Origin: an uncultured Bacillota bacterium
GTDB taxonomy: Bacteria > Bacillota > Clostridia > Oscillospirales > Oscillospiraceae
DNA length: 12,867 nucleotides
Direction of reading: 5' to 3'
NCBI GenBank assembly: GCA_937890735.1
Contig: CALACZ010000155.1
Coordinates: 1-12,867, forward strand
Both the position numbers and the translations under genes were made by a program. This document shows, piece by piece, positions 1 to 6,714 of the stretch (the first letter of the stretch is position 1; each line of letters opens with the position of its first letter). The notes beneath the pieces were generated by a model that saw nothing but the letters and a program-made list of their open reading frames with translations, was not told where the DNA came from and did not search any database.

Positions 1-309
1 CTCTGCCGCGATCTTGTACATATTCGGGATCATCAGCAGCAGACCCTGGGACGCGGTGTAGGTGGTGGTCAGCGCGCCAGCGCCGAGAGAGCCGTGCACC
101 GTGCCGGACGCGCCCGCTTCGGACTGCATCTCAGCGACCTTGACGGTCGTGCCGAAGATATTCTTCAGACCAGCCGCGGACCACTGATCCACAAAGTCCG
201 CCATCGGGGACGACGGCGTGATGGGGTAAATGCCCGCCACTTCCGTAAACGCATACGAAACGTGCGCGGCGGCATTGTTGCCATCCATTGTTTTGAACTT
301 ACGAGCCAA
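1..309 (-). CDS. nifJ: Pyruvate:ferredoxin (flavodoxin) oxidoreductase, N-terminal part (runs off window)
   Basis: The first 103 codons of a gene that continues beyond the left edge. The enzyme oxidatively decarboxylates pyruvate to acetyl-CoA with thiamine diphosphate and Fe-S clusters, passing electrons to ferredoxin; it is cytoplasmic and typical of anaerobes. The visible part matches domain I of PFOR: the motif YPITPSSPMAD at about residues 28-38, then QSEAGASGTVHG, and TASQGLLLMIPNMYKIA at the left edge. The start is taken as TTG at 309-307 because an ideal AGGAGG (324-319) sits 9 bases upstream; the next in-frame ATG at 288-286 is 30 bases from that site. A good sigma-A-type promoter precedes it. 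Family assignment is secure; the length and later domains cannot be judged here. Confidence 0.93.
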   Translation of the reverse strand, partial: MARKFKTMDGNNAAAHVSYAFTEVAGIYPITPSSPMADFVDQWSAAGLKNIFGTTVKVAEMQSEAGASGTVHGSLGAGALTTTYTASQGLLLMIPNMYKIAAE

Positions 310-318
310 TTTCAATTA

Positions 319-324
319 CCTCCT
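319..324 (-). promoter_or_regulatory. Ribosome binding site deciding a TTG start (PFOR)
   Basis: A perfect AGGAGG on the minus strand, 9 bases from TTG at 309-307. The other in-frame TTG (315-313) is only 3 bases away, too close, and the nearest ATG is too far, so this site selects the TTG start. Confidence 0.8.
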
Positions 325-349
325 AGTAATTATAAAATCGTACAGGGTC

Positions 350-378
350 ATCATAGCACAAAATTTGTACAATGTAAA
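350..378 (-). promoter_or_regulatory. Promoter of the PFOR gene
   Basis: On the minus strand, TTTACA (378-373), a 17-base spacer and TATGAT (355-350): one mismatch to consensus in each hexamer and ideal spacing. Transcription should begin near 343, giving a short leader of about 35 bases that contains the AGGAGG. The spacer is almost filled by an imperfect palindrome (356-370), a candidate operator. Confidence 0.72.
356..370. promoter_or_regulatory. Candidate operator: imperfect palindrome within the PFOR promoter spacer
   Basis: GCACAAA-A-TTTGTAC: 7-base arms with one mismatch around a central A, lying exactly between the -10 and -35 hexamers of the PFOR promoter. A shorter perfect palindrome, TTGTACAA, overlaps it at 365-372. 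The position suits a repressor or a MerR-like spacer binder. The regulator is unknown, and the site does not look like the Rex consensus I know. Confidence 0.35.
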
Positions 379-450
379 TGAAAATTCCGCGCTGTGCGCA
401 CAACTTTCGACGATCCCGCGCAAAAGATCGCCTCTCACGCATTTTTCCTG

Positions 451-479
451 TTGGTTTTTTCGGCAAAATGCGCTATCAT
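451..479 (+). promoter_or_regulatory. Possible promoter of the comM-thiI-cinA cluster
   Basis: TTGGTT (451-456), a 17-base spacer and TATCAT (474-479), about 30 bases before the comM start. The hexamers are only moderate matches, but spacing and position fit and nothing better is visible between here and the divergent PFOR promoter. Confidence 0.45.
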
Positions 480-509
480 ATACGCACAATGAATTTGCGG
501 AGGTGCGCT

Positions 510-2027
510 ATGTTCAGCCATATCCGTTCTCTTGGCATTCAGGGCATCGGCGGCTATGAGGTCGAGGTGGAGTGCTACATCACCACCGGGCTTCCAGCGT
601 TCGACGTCGTGGGGCTGCCGGACGCGGCGGTCAAGGAGGCGCGCGAGCGTGTGCGCGCCGCCATCAAAAACTGCGGCTTCAAATTCCCCGTCAGCCGCAT
701 CACGCTCAACCTCGCGCCCGCCGGGACGAAAAAATCCGGCACGCTGTACGACCTGCCGATTCTGCTCGGTATCCTCAGCGCGTCGCAGCTCATCAAGCAG
801 CCGGATAAGACCAGCGCCTTTTTGGGAGAGCTCAGCCTGGAGGGCATCCTGCGCCCGGTGTCGGGCGTGCTGCCCATGGCGCTCACCGCGCGGGAGCTCG
901 GCATCCGGACGCTCTACGTCCCGGCGGAAAACGCCGCCGAGGCGACACTTGCCGATGGCGTGACCGTCTACGGCGTACACACCGTGCGGGAGCTTGTGGA
1001 GCACCTGCGAGGCGAAGCGCCGCTCACGCCTGCCGAGCCGTGGCAGCCCACGCCAAATACCGATGCACTGTCGGATTTCCGCGACGTGATGGGGCAGGAG
1101 AATGTCAAGCGCGCGCTGGAGATCGCCGCCGCGGGCGGGCATAACGTCCTGCTCATCGGTCCGCCGGGCTCGGGCAAAAGTATGCTCTCCAAGCGCCTGC
1201 CGTCCATCCTGCCGGATATGACGCGCGAGGAGGCGCTGGAGGTCACAAAGATTTATTCCGTCATCGGGATGCTGGACGCGCGCCACCCGCTCGTGACCGA
1301 GCGCCCGTTCCGCAGCCCGCACCATACCGTCTCCGCCGCGGCGCTGGCGGGCGGCGGACCGTCGCCGAAGCCGGGCGAGATCTCACTGGCGCACAAGGGC
1401 GTGCTGTTTCTCGACGAGCTGCCGGAGTTCCGGCGCGACACGCTGGAGGTCCTGCGCCAGCCGCTCGAGGACGGCAAGGTCACCATCTCGCGCGTGCAGG
1501 GCTCGGTGACCTATCCCAGCGAGTTCATGCTCGTGTGCGCGATGAACCCCTGCAAATGCGGCTGGTACGGCGACCCGAGCGGGCGCTGCCACTGCTCGCG
1601 CGCGTCGGTCGATCAATATCTTTCGCGCGTGTCAGGACCGATGCTCGATCGCATCGACCTCATCGTGGAAGTCCCGGCGGTCGAATTTGACGATCTGCGC
1701 AGGCGTACCCCGGCAGAGCCGTCCAGCGCCATCCGCGAGCGCGTGAACGCCGCGCGGGCGCGCCAGCGGGCGCGGTTCGGCGCGGGCAGTACGCTGTGCA
1801 ATGCGCAGATGCCGCCCGAGCAGCTTCGTGAGAGCTGCAAGCTCGACGAAGCCTGCGCCGCGCTCATGCGCTCGGCATTCGACCGCCTGCAAATGACCGC
1901 CCGCAGCTATGACCGCGTGCTGCGCGTGGCGCGCACCATCGCCGACCTCGCCGGGGACGAGCAGCTCGCTCCGCAGCACATCGCCGAGGCGGTGCAGTAC
2001 CGCTCCTTCAAATTCGGCACGAACTGA
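510..2027 (+). CDS. comM: ComM/YifB-family Mg-chelatase-like AAA+ ATPase
   Basis: A 505-residue protein, the usual family length. The N-terminal half (about 1-170) is the Lon-like/ChlI-type domain. The AAA+ core carries Walker A GPPGSGKS at residues 217-224 and Walker B VLFLDEL at 298-304, followed by a Cys cluster (C348, C350, C360, C362) and the C-terminal Mg-chelatase-type lid. In Gram-negative bacteria ComM is a hexameric branch-migration motor that extends recombination during natural transformation; the Firmicutes role is less clear and is inferred. The reading frame stays open back to 378, but ATG at 510 is chosen because GGAGG (499-503) lies 6 bases upstream and the family's conserved N-terminus (MFSHIRSLGIQG) begins there. 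thiI follows after 30 bases, so the two are probably co-transcribed. dprA, a common neighbour of this family, is not adjacent. Confidence 0.92.
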   Translation: MFSHIRSLGIQGIGGYEVEVECYITTGLPAFDVVGLPDAAVKEARERVRAAIKNCGFKFPVSRITLNLAPAGTKKSGTLYDLPILLGILSASQLIKQPDKTSAFLGELSLEGILRPVSGVLPMALTARELGIRTLYVPAENAAEATLADGVTVYGVHTVRELVEHLRGEAPLTPAEPWQPTPNTDALSDFRDVMGQENVKRALEIAAAGGHNVLLIGPPGSGKSMLSKRLPSILPDMTREEALEVTKIYSVIGMLDARHPLVTERPFRSPHHTVSAAALAGGGPSPKPGEISLAHKGVLFLDELPEFRRDTLEVLRQPLEDGKVTISRVQGSVTYPSEFMLVCAMNPCKCGWYGDPSGRCHCSRASVDQYLSRVSGPMLDRIDLIVEVPAVEFDDLRRRTPAEPSSAIRERVNAARARQRARFGAGSTLCNAQMPPEQLRESCKLDEACAALMRSAFDRLQMTARSYDRVLRVARTIADLAGDEQLAPQHIAEAVQYRSFKFGTN

Positions 2028-2057
2028 TATACTATTATTTACAAAGGAAGAACCGTC

Positions 2058-3242
2058 ATGAAAGAAATGTTCCTGCTCAAGCTCGGTGAGATCGTCCTCA
2101 AGGGCGCGAACCGCCGCACGTTTGAGGATAAGCTCAAGCAAAACGCCCGCCGCCGGATGGCGTGCTTCGGCAATTTCAAGGTCTATATCATGCAGTCCGC
2201 GCTCTACATCGAGCCGCAGGACGATGCGTGCGATCTGGACGGCGCATGGGAGGCGTGCGGAACGCTGTTCGGCATTGCGTCCATGTGCCGCTGCCGCGCG
2301 TGTGATAAAACGCTGGATGCGATCTTTCACGCCGTCACGGAATACCTCGGCGACGAGCTGACGAACGCGAAGAGCTTCAAGGTCGAGTCCAAGCGCTCCG
2401 ACAAATCCTTCCCGCTCAACTCCATCCAAATCTCGCAGGAGATCGGCGGACGCATCGCTGAGGCGTATCCGCATGTTGCGGTGGATGTGCATGACCCGGA
2501 GTATATTGTCAACATCGAGGTGCGCGATTTTGCCGCCTATGTGCACGGACCGGCTGTTCCCGGCGCGGGCGGACTGCCCACCGGCACGGGCGGACGGGCG
2601 GCACTGCTGCTCTCCGGCGGCATCGATTCGCCGGTCGCGGGCTATATGATCGCCAAACGCGGCGTGGAAATTGAAGCCATCCATTTCTTCTCATATCCGT
2701 ACACATCTGAGCGCGCCAAGGAAAAGGTCATCGAGCTGGCGAGGCTCATGACGCGCTACTGCGGGCGTATGACGCTGGACATCGTCGGCTTTACCGAGAT
2801 CCAGGAAGCCATCCGCGACCACTGCCGTGAGGAGTATTTCACCATCATCATGCGCCGGTTTATGATGCGCATTGCCGAAGCCATCGGGCGCGACCACGGC
2901 GCAAAGAGCCTCGTTACCGGCGAAAACCTCGGTCAGGTCGCCAGCCAGACGATGGACGCCATGGCGGTCACGGGCGCGGTGGTGCAGATGCCCATCTTCC
3001 ACCCGCTCATCGGCATGGATAAGGAGGAGATCGTCACCCGCGCGCGGAAGATCGGCACGATGGAAACGTCCATCCTGCCGTATGAGGACTGCTGCACCGT
3101 CTTTACGCCCAAGCACCCCAAGACGAAGCCTGTCCTCGCACTCGTCGAGGCGGAGGAGGCAAAACTCGACGTGAACGCGCTCGTGGCGCGCGCCATCGAG
3201 AACACCGAAAAAATGCAGCTCCGCTACTATGAGCAGCCGTAA
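2058..3242 (+). CDS. thiI: tRNA 4-thiouridine synthase ThiI (no rhodanese domain)
   Basis: A 394-residue protein that adenylates U8 of tRNA and inserts sulfur to give 4-thiouridine; it may also contribute to thiazole synthesis. An N-terminal ferredoxin-like region and THUMP domain (to about residue 165) bind tRNA. The PP-loop SGGIDSP at residues 186-192 binds ATP. The conserved EDCCTVF-PKHP segment carries C345/C346, where the E. coli enzyme has its catalytic Cys344. The extra C-terminal rhodanese domain of E. coli ThiI is absent, as in Bacillus, so sulfur probably comes directly from a dedicated cysteine desulfurase; none is encoded in this window. The start ATG has AAAGGAAG about 9 bases upstream. 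The 3' end overlaps the next gene by 14 bases. Confidence 0.95.
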   Translation: MKEMFLLKLGEIVLKGANRRTFEDKLKQNARRRMACFGNFKVYIMQSALYIEPQDDACDLDGAWEACGTLFGIASMCRCRACDKTLDAIFHAVTEYLGDELTNAKSFKVESKRSDKSFPLNSIQISQEIGGRIAEAYPHVAVDVHDPEYIVNIEVRDFAAYVHGPAVPGAGGLPTGTGGRAALLLSGGIDSPVAGYMIAKRGVEIEAIHFFSYPYTSERAKEKVIELARLMTRYCGRMTLDIVGFTEIQEAIRDHCREEYFTIIMRRFMMRIAEAIGRDHGAKSLVTGENLGQVASQTMDAMAVTGAVVQMPIFHPLIGMDKEEIVTRARKIGTMETSILPYEDCCTVFTPKHPKTKPVLALVEAEEAKLDVNALVARAIENTEKMQLRYYEQP

Positions 3243-3726
3243 AATTTGCGCAGCCGAGGTGCTGCAAGCGCTGAATGCTGCCCATCTTACGCTCTGCACG
3301 GCGGAGTCGTGCACTGGCGGGCTGGTCGGCAAGCTCATCACGGACGTCCCCGGCGCGTCGAGCGTCTATATGGGCGGCGTGATCAGCTATACGAACGAGG
3401 TAAAGCACCGCGTGCTCGGCGTTTCGCGCGAGACGTTAGACCTGCACACCGCCGTCTCCGCCGAAACGGCGGGGGAGATGGCGCGCGGCGCGCGGCGGCG
3501 GCTGGGCGCGGACATCGCCGTGAGCGTGACGGGTCTTGCCGGACCTGACGGCGACGGTACGGGTCGCCCGGTGGGGCTTGTGTACATCGCGCTGGATCGC
3601 GCCGCCGGGTGTCTGGTGCAGGAGCTGCACCTGACCGGCGACCGCGCGGCGGTGCGCGAGGAGGCGGCGCAGGCGATGTTTGCGCTGCTGCTGGAAACAC
3701 TGACGGATCAGGAGGGACGCGTATGA
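3229..3726 (+). CDS. pncC: Nicotinamide-nucleotide amidase (stand-alone CinA C-terminal domain)
   Basis: A 165-residue protein covering only the CinA C-terminal domain, with no MoaB-like N-terminal half. The family deamidates nicotinamide mononucleotide to nicotinic acid mononucleotide, recycling pyridine nucleotides released for example by NAD-dependent DNA ligase. Family signatures are visible: TAESCTGG with Ser27, ISYTNEVK with Tyr54 and Lys59 (the expected Ser/Tyr/Lys catalytic set), and SVTGLAGPDGDG. Its ATG lies inside the end of thiI with no clear Shine-Dalgarno, so translation is probably coupled to thiI. The stop codon overlaps the next start as ATGA. A link to competence, suggested by the name CinA and the nearby ComM-like gene, is conjecture. 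Confidence 0.9.
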   Translation: MSSRKICAAEVLQALNAAHLTLCTAESCTGGLVGKLITDVPGASSVYMGGVISYTNEVKHRVLGVSRETLDLHTAVSAETAGEMARGARRRLGADIAVSVTGLAGPDGDGTGRPVGLVYIALDRAAGCLVQELHLTGDRAAVREEAAQAMFALLLETLTDQEGRV

Positions 3727-4460
3727 ATTTCTTTCTCTGCCTTGCCTATCTGTTTTTCATCGGCTCGACGTTCGGCTGGGTGCTGGAGCTGTTTTTTCGC
3801 AAATTCTTCTCCGGCACGAACCCGGAGCATAAATGGATCAACCCCGGCTTTTGCGTCGGTCCCTATGTGCCGCTGTACGGCTTCGGGCTGTGCATTTTGT
3901 ATCTGCTGGCGCTGCTCGGCGAGCACTGGAATGTCCACACCGCGGGCGGGCGCATCCTGCTTTTTGCCGCGATGGCGCTGAGCATGACGGTCATCGAGTA
4001 TATCGCGGGCATTGTGTCGCTCAAAATGCTGCACGTCCGCCTGTGGGACTACAGCCGCCGCTGGGGGAACATTCAGGGGCTTATCTGCCCGCTGTTTTCC
4101 TTCTTCTGGGCGGTCATCAGCGCGGTGTATTATTTCTGCGTGCACCCGCATATTCTGGAAGCGCTGCGCTGGCTGTCGGAAAATCTGGCGTTTTCGTTCG
4201 TGATCGGCTTTTTCTTCGGCGTGTTCACCATCGACGTGGTGTACTCGGCGCACCTGGTGTCCAAGCTGCGGCAGTTTGCCGACGAGCACGACGTGGTCAT
4301 CCGCGTCGAGCGACTGAAATCACAGGTGCAGAAGCGGCAGGAGGAGCTGCGCGAGCGAAAGAACTTCCTCTTCCCGCTGCGCACAGCGCGCCCGCTGCCG
4401 GAGCTTCTGAAGGAAGCGCACGAATCGTGGGAGGAGCGCCGCCATGAAAAAAGAATGTGA
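3723..4460 (+). CDS. Putative ABC-transporter type IV membrane protein (PF06541/CmpB family)
   Basis: A 245-residue polytopic membrane protein of unknown function. About five hydrophobic segments are visible, near residues 1-25, 47-67, 77-99, 119-140 and 155-178, followed by a charged cytoplasmic tail of about 65 residues (roughly 180-245) with coiled-coil character. Family-like motifs include GPYVPLYGFG near 46-55, an IEYIAG segment near 91-96, LWDYS near 107-111 and a following N-x-QG. Despite the family name, no ATPase or binding protein is nearby, so transport is unproven. The start is ATG 3723, overlapping the pncC stop (ATGA), with AGGAGGG (3710-3716) 6 bases upstream. The frame is open back to 3609, but that extension has no start signal and lies within pncC. 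It is the last gene of the cluster. Confidence 0.82.
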   Translation: MNFFLCLAYLFFIGSTFGWVLELFFRKFFSGTNPEHKWINPGFCVGPYVPLYGFGLCILYLLALLGEHWNVHTAGGRILLFAAMALSMTVIEYIAGIVSLKMLHVRLWDYSRRWGNIQGLICPLFSFFWAVISAVYYFCVHPHILEALRWLSENLAFSFVIGFFFGVFTIDVVYSAHLVSKLRQFADEHDVVIRVERLKSQVQKRQEELRERKNFLFPLRTARPLPELLKEAHESWEERRHEKRM

Positions 4461-4470
4461 AATAACGAAA

Positions 4471-4506
4471 AAGCCTTCGGTCGCTGTCGATAACGACCGA
4501 AGGCTT
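4471..4506. terminator. Convergent intrinsic terminator between the PF06541 gene and dapA
   Basis: A perfect 13-bp stem (4471-4483 with 4494-4506) and a 10-base loop. On the minus strand the stem is followed by TTTCGTT, with the last stem bases adding two more T, so it is a good terminator for asd-dapA. On the plus strand the tail (CTTCTGT) is weaker, so it may stop the upstream cluster less efficiently. Confidence 0.88.
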
Positions 4507-4519
4507 CTTCTGTATGTAC

Positions 4520-5392
4520 CTATGACGCGAGCAGGGTTTTGAGCCTCTGGATGTTCGCCTCGGAGAGCGGCGTGAGCGGCAGGCGGGGCAGACCCACGTC
4601 AAAGCCCGCCAGATTCAGCGCCTGCTTCACGGGGATGGGATTGACCTCGCAGAACAGTGCGTCGATGAGCGGCATCAGCGCCACCTGCATCCGCCCGGCT
4701 TTTTCAAAATCGCCGTGCTGACAGGCGCGGATCATCTCCAGCGTCTGCTTCGGGCGGATATTGGACAGGACGGAGATCAGCCCTTTTGCGCCCACGGACA
4801 TCATCGGCACAGCCTCGTCGTCATTTCCCGACCAGACGGGGAGCTGGTCGCCGCACGCGTCCAGAATGCGCGCCGTTTTGCACACGCTTGCCGACGCTTC
4901 CTTCACGCCGCCGATGTTCGGGTGCTCGGCGAGGACACGGTAGGTGTCTACGCTGATGTCCACGCCCGTGCGGCTGGGGACATTGTAGAGAATGACCGGG
5001 ATGTTCACTGCGTCGGCAATGCTCAGGTAGTGCGCGATGAGCCCCGCCTGCGTACATTTATTGTAGTACGGCGTGACCAGCAGCAGCGCGTCCGCGCCGA
5101 TCGACGCGGCAACGCGGCTCGTTTCCAGACAGTGGGCGGTGGAATTGCTGCCCGTGCCCGCGATGACCTTGCAGCGCCCCGCGACGTAGCGGATGCAGTG
5201 CGCGATCACGCCGAGCTGCTCCTGCGGCGTCATGGTGGCGGCTTCGCCGGTCGTGCCGCAGACAACGATGGCGTCCACGCCGCTGGCAAGCTGAAAGTCC
5301 AGCAGCTGTTCGAGCTTTGGATAATCGACGGTACTGCTTTGGAAGGGCGTGACCAGCGCGGTCGCAACGCCTTCAAAAACAGGCTGCTTCAT
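4520..5392 (-). CDS. dapA: 4-hydroxy-tetrahydrodipicolinate synthase
   Basis: A 290-residue, full-length DapA. It condenses pyruvate with aspartate 4-semialdehyde, the first committed step to diaminopimelate and lysine, in the cytoplasm. The active-site residues of the E. coli enzyme are all present with a constant shift of three: Thr47/Thr48 in GTTGE, Tyr110, Tyr136 in YNVPSRTG, Arg141, and the Schiff-base Lys164 in GVKEAS. The start ATG has AAAGGGG (5406-5400) 7 bases upstream. It follows asd by 19 bases on the same strand, so the two are almost certainly one transcript that makes and then uses aspartate semialdehyde. No dapB follows, because the convergent terminator lies 14 bases beyond the stop. 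Confidence 0.97.
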   Translation of the reverse strand: MKQPVFEGVATALVTPFQSSTVDYPKLEQLLDFQLASGVDAIVVCGTTGEAATMTPQEQLGVIAHCIRYVAGRCKVIAGTGSNSTAHCLETSRVAASIGADALLLVTPYYNKCTQAGLIAHYLSIADAVNIPVILYNVPSRTGVDISVDTYRVLAEHPNIGGVKEASASVCKTARILDACGDQLPVWSGNDDEAVPMMSVGAKGLISVLSNIRPKQTLEMIRACQHGDFEKAGRMQVALMPLIDALFCEVNPIPVKQALNLAGFDVGLPRLPLTPLSEANIQRLKTLLAS

Positions 5393-5411
5393 CCTAAGAC
5401 CCCTTTACGCT

Positions 5412-6500
5412 TTATTTTGTTGTGATATATCCTTCTGCGCACAGCAGCTCCGCCAGCAGCACCGCGCCGCCCGCTGCGCCGCGCAGGGTATTGTGAGACA
5501 GACACACGAACTTGTAGTCATACTGCGTATCCTCACGCAGCCGACCGATCGAGATCGCCATGCCGCCCTCGAGCATACGGTCAAGCCTGGTCTGCGGGCG
5601 GTCGGCTTCCTCAAAGTAGTGCAGGAAATGCACCGGCGCGGAGGGGAGCTTCAGCTCCTGCGCGCGCCCCTGATAATTTGCCCAGATGGACTTGATCTCG
5701 TCGATGGACGGCTTTTCGCCCGCGAATTTTACAAAGCACGCCGCCATGTGCCCGTCGGAGCACGGCACGCGCAGGCACTGCGCGGTGATGGACGGACCGT
5801 CCGCGCAGACGATCTGGTCGCCGTCGACATGTCCCCAGAGCTTCAGCGGCTCCTGCTCGGACTTTTCTTCCTCACCGCCGATGTAGGGGATGACGTTGTC
5901 GATCATCTCGGGCCAGGTCTCAAACGTCTTACCAGCGCCGGAGATCGCCTGATAGGTGCACACCAGCGCGCGGTCGATGCCGAATTTCAGCAGCGGATGC
6001 AGCGCCGGGACGTAGCTTTGCAGGCTGCAATTGGACTTGACGGCGATGAAGCCGCGCTTTGTGCCGAGGCGCTTGCGCTGCGCGTCAAGGATGCGGATGT
6101 GGTCGGCGTTGATCTCCGGCACGACCATCGGCACGTCGGGCGTCCAGCGGTGCGCGGAGTTGTTGGACACCACCGGGCACTCCAGCTTGGCGTAGCGCTC
6201 TTCGAGCGCCTTGATCTCGTCTTTTTTCATGTTGACCGCGCAGAACACAAAATCGACCGCCTCGGCGATCTTCTCCGCGTCCTTTTCCGCGTCCATCACG
6301 ATCATGTCCGCTGCCGCGTCCGGCATCGCATCCGTCATGTGCCAGCGGCTGCCGATGGCGTCACGATAGGTCTTGCCCGCGCTGTGTTCGCTCGCGGCGA
6401 GCACCGTGAGCCTGAACCACGGATGCTGCGCGCACAGCAGCACGAACCGCTGACCGACCATGCCCGTTGCCCCGATGATCCCGACTTTGTACTGTTTCAT
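5412..6500 (-). CDS. asd: Aspartate-semialdehyde dehydrogenase, archaeal/fungal-type subfamily
   Basis: A 362-residue enzyme reducing 4-phospho-aspartate to aspartate 4-semialdehyde with NADPH, the branch point to lysine, threonine and methionine. The nucleotide-binding motif GATGMVG is at residues 10-16. The catalytic Cys158 sits in KSNCSLQ, and His251 in RVPCSDGH is the expected general base. SNNSAHR-x3-DVPMVVPEIN and overall length fit the archaeal/yeast-type subfamily (TIGR00978) rather than the enterobacterial one. The frame is open a further 30 codons upstream (to 6590), but that stretch is AT-rich leader without homology to the family. ATG 6500 has GAGG about 5 bases upstream and begins at the conserved N-terminus. 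It is first in the asd-dapA operon, and its predicted promoter lies about 140 bases upstream, inside the queA leader. Confidence 0.95.
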   Translation of the reverse strand: MKQYKVGIIGATGMVGQRFVLLCAQHPWFRLTVLAASEHSAGKTYRDAIGSRWHMTDAMPDAAADMIVMDAEKDAEKIAEAVDFVFCAVNMKKDEIKALEERYAKLECPVVSNNSAHRWTPDVPMVVPEINADHIRILDAQRKRLGTKRGFIAVKSNCSLQSYVPALHPLLKFGIDRALVCTYQAISGAGKTFETWPEMIDNVIPYIGGEEEKSEQEPLKLWGHVDGDQIVCADGPSITAQCLRVPCSDGHMAACFVKFAGEKPSIDEIKSIWANYQGRAQELKLPSAPVHFLHYFEEADRPQTRLDRMLEGGMAISIGRLREDTQYDYKFVCLSHNTLRGAAGGAVLLAELLCAEGYITTK

Positions 6501-6543
6501 ACTTCCTCGCTCCGTTTCGTTTTGACATCCCGCAAAGTTGCGG

Positions 6544-6572
6544 TTGATTGTGGGCTGATAATATATTATAAT
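6544..6572 (+). promoter_or_regulatory. Predicted queA promoter
   Basis: TTGATT (6544-6549), a 17-base spacer and a perfect TATAAT (6567-6572). Transcription would begin near 6579, giving a leader of about 135 bases before the queA TTG. It lies inside the predicted asd leader, so the two promoters point across each other. Confidence 0.68.
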
Positions 6573-6582
6573 GATATTTGCT

Positions 6583-6627
6583 ATGGACACTGCTGCGTGT
6601 GTTTTCGATTCGCGGACAAATGTCCAT
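6583..6627. other. Inverted repeats in the shared asd/queA leader overlap
   Basis: ATGGACA (6583-6589) is complementary to TGTCCAT (6621-6627); the latter can also pair locally with GGACA at 6614-6618. The two pairings are mutually exclusive, and because the repeats are symmetric they exist in both opposing transcripts. Function is unknown. Confidence 0.35.
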
Positions 6628-6640
6628 CCAGCGTGTCAGT

Positions 6641-6669
6641 ATCATATCACACTCATCCGCGCCTGTCAA
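6641..6669 (-). promoter_or_regulatory. Predicted asd-dapA promoter
   Basis: On the minus strand, a perfect TTGACA (6669-6664), a 17-base spacer and TATGAT (6646-6641). Transcription would begin near 6634, giving an asd leader of about 134 bases. A second TATAAT on the minus strand (6570-6565), closer to asd, has only GCAGTG at the -35 position and is less convincing. Confidence 0.72.
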
Positions 6670-6700
6670 TGTGCCAACTGCACAGATTCGCGGGAAAGCG

Positions 6701-6706
6701 AGGAGA
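6701..6706 (+). promoter_or_regulatory. Ribosome binding site deciding a TTG start (queA)
   Basis: AGGAGA, 8 bases before TTG 6715-6717. No ATG lies at a suitable distance, and the protein family begins with the residues encoded directly after this TTG. Confidence 0.75.
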
Positions 6707-6714
6707 TTTTTCTT

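Noticed and set aside
378..509. Longer comM start at 378
   Set aside because: The extra 44 residues precede the conserved N-terminus, overlap the predicted promoter and lack a ribosome binding site; ATG 510 has GGAGG at 6 bases.
1632..2684. A 350-codon minus-strand frame opposite comM and thiI
   Set aside because: It spans two clearly conserved genes on the other strand; long antisense frames are expected at this GC content.
6501..6590. Longer asd start with 30 extra residues
   Set aside because: The extension is translated AT-rich leader with no family similarity; ATG 6500 begins the Rossmann fold correctly.
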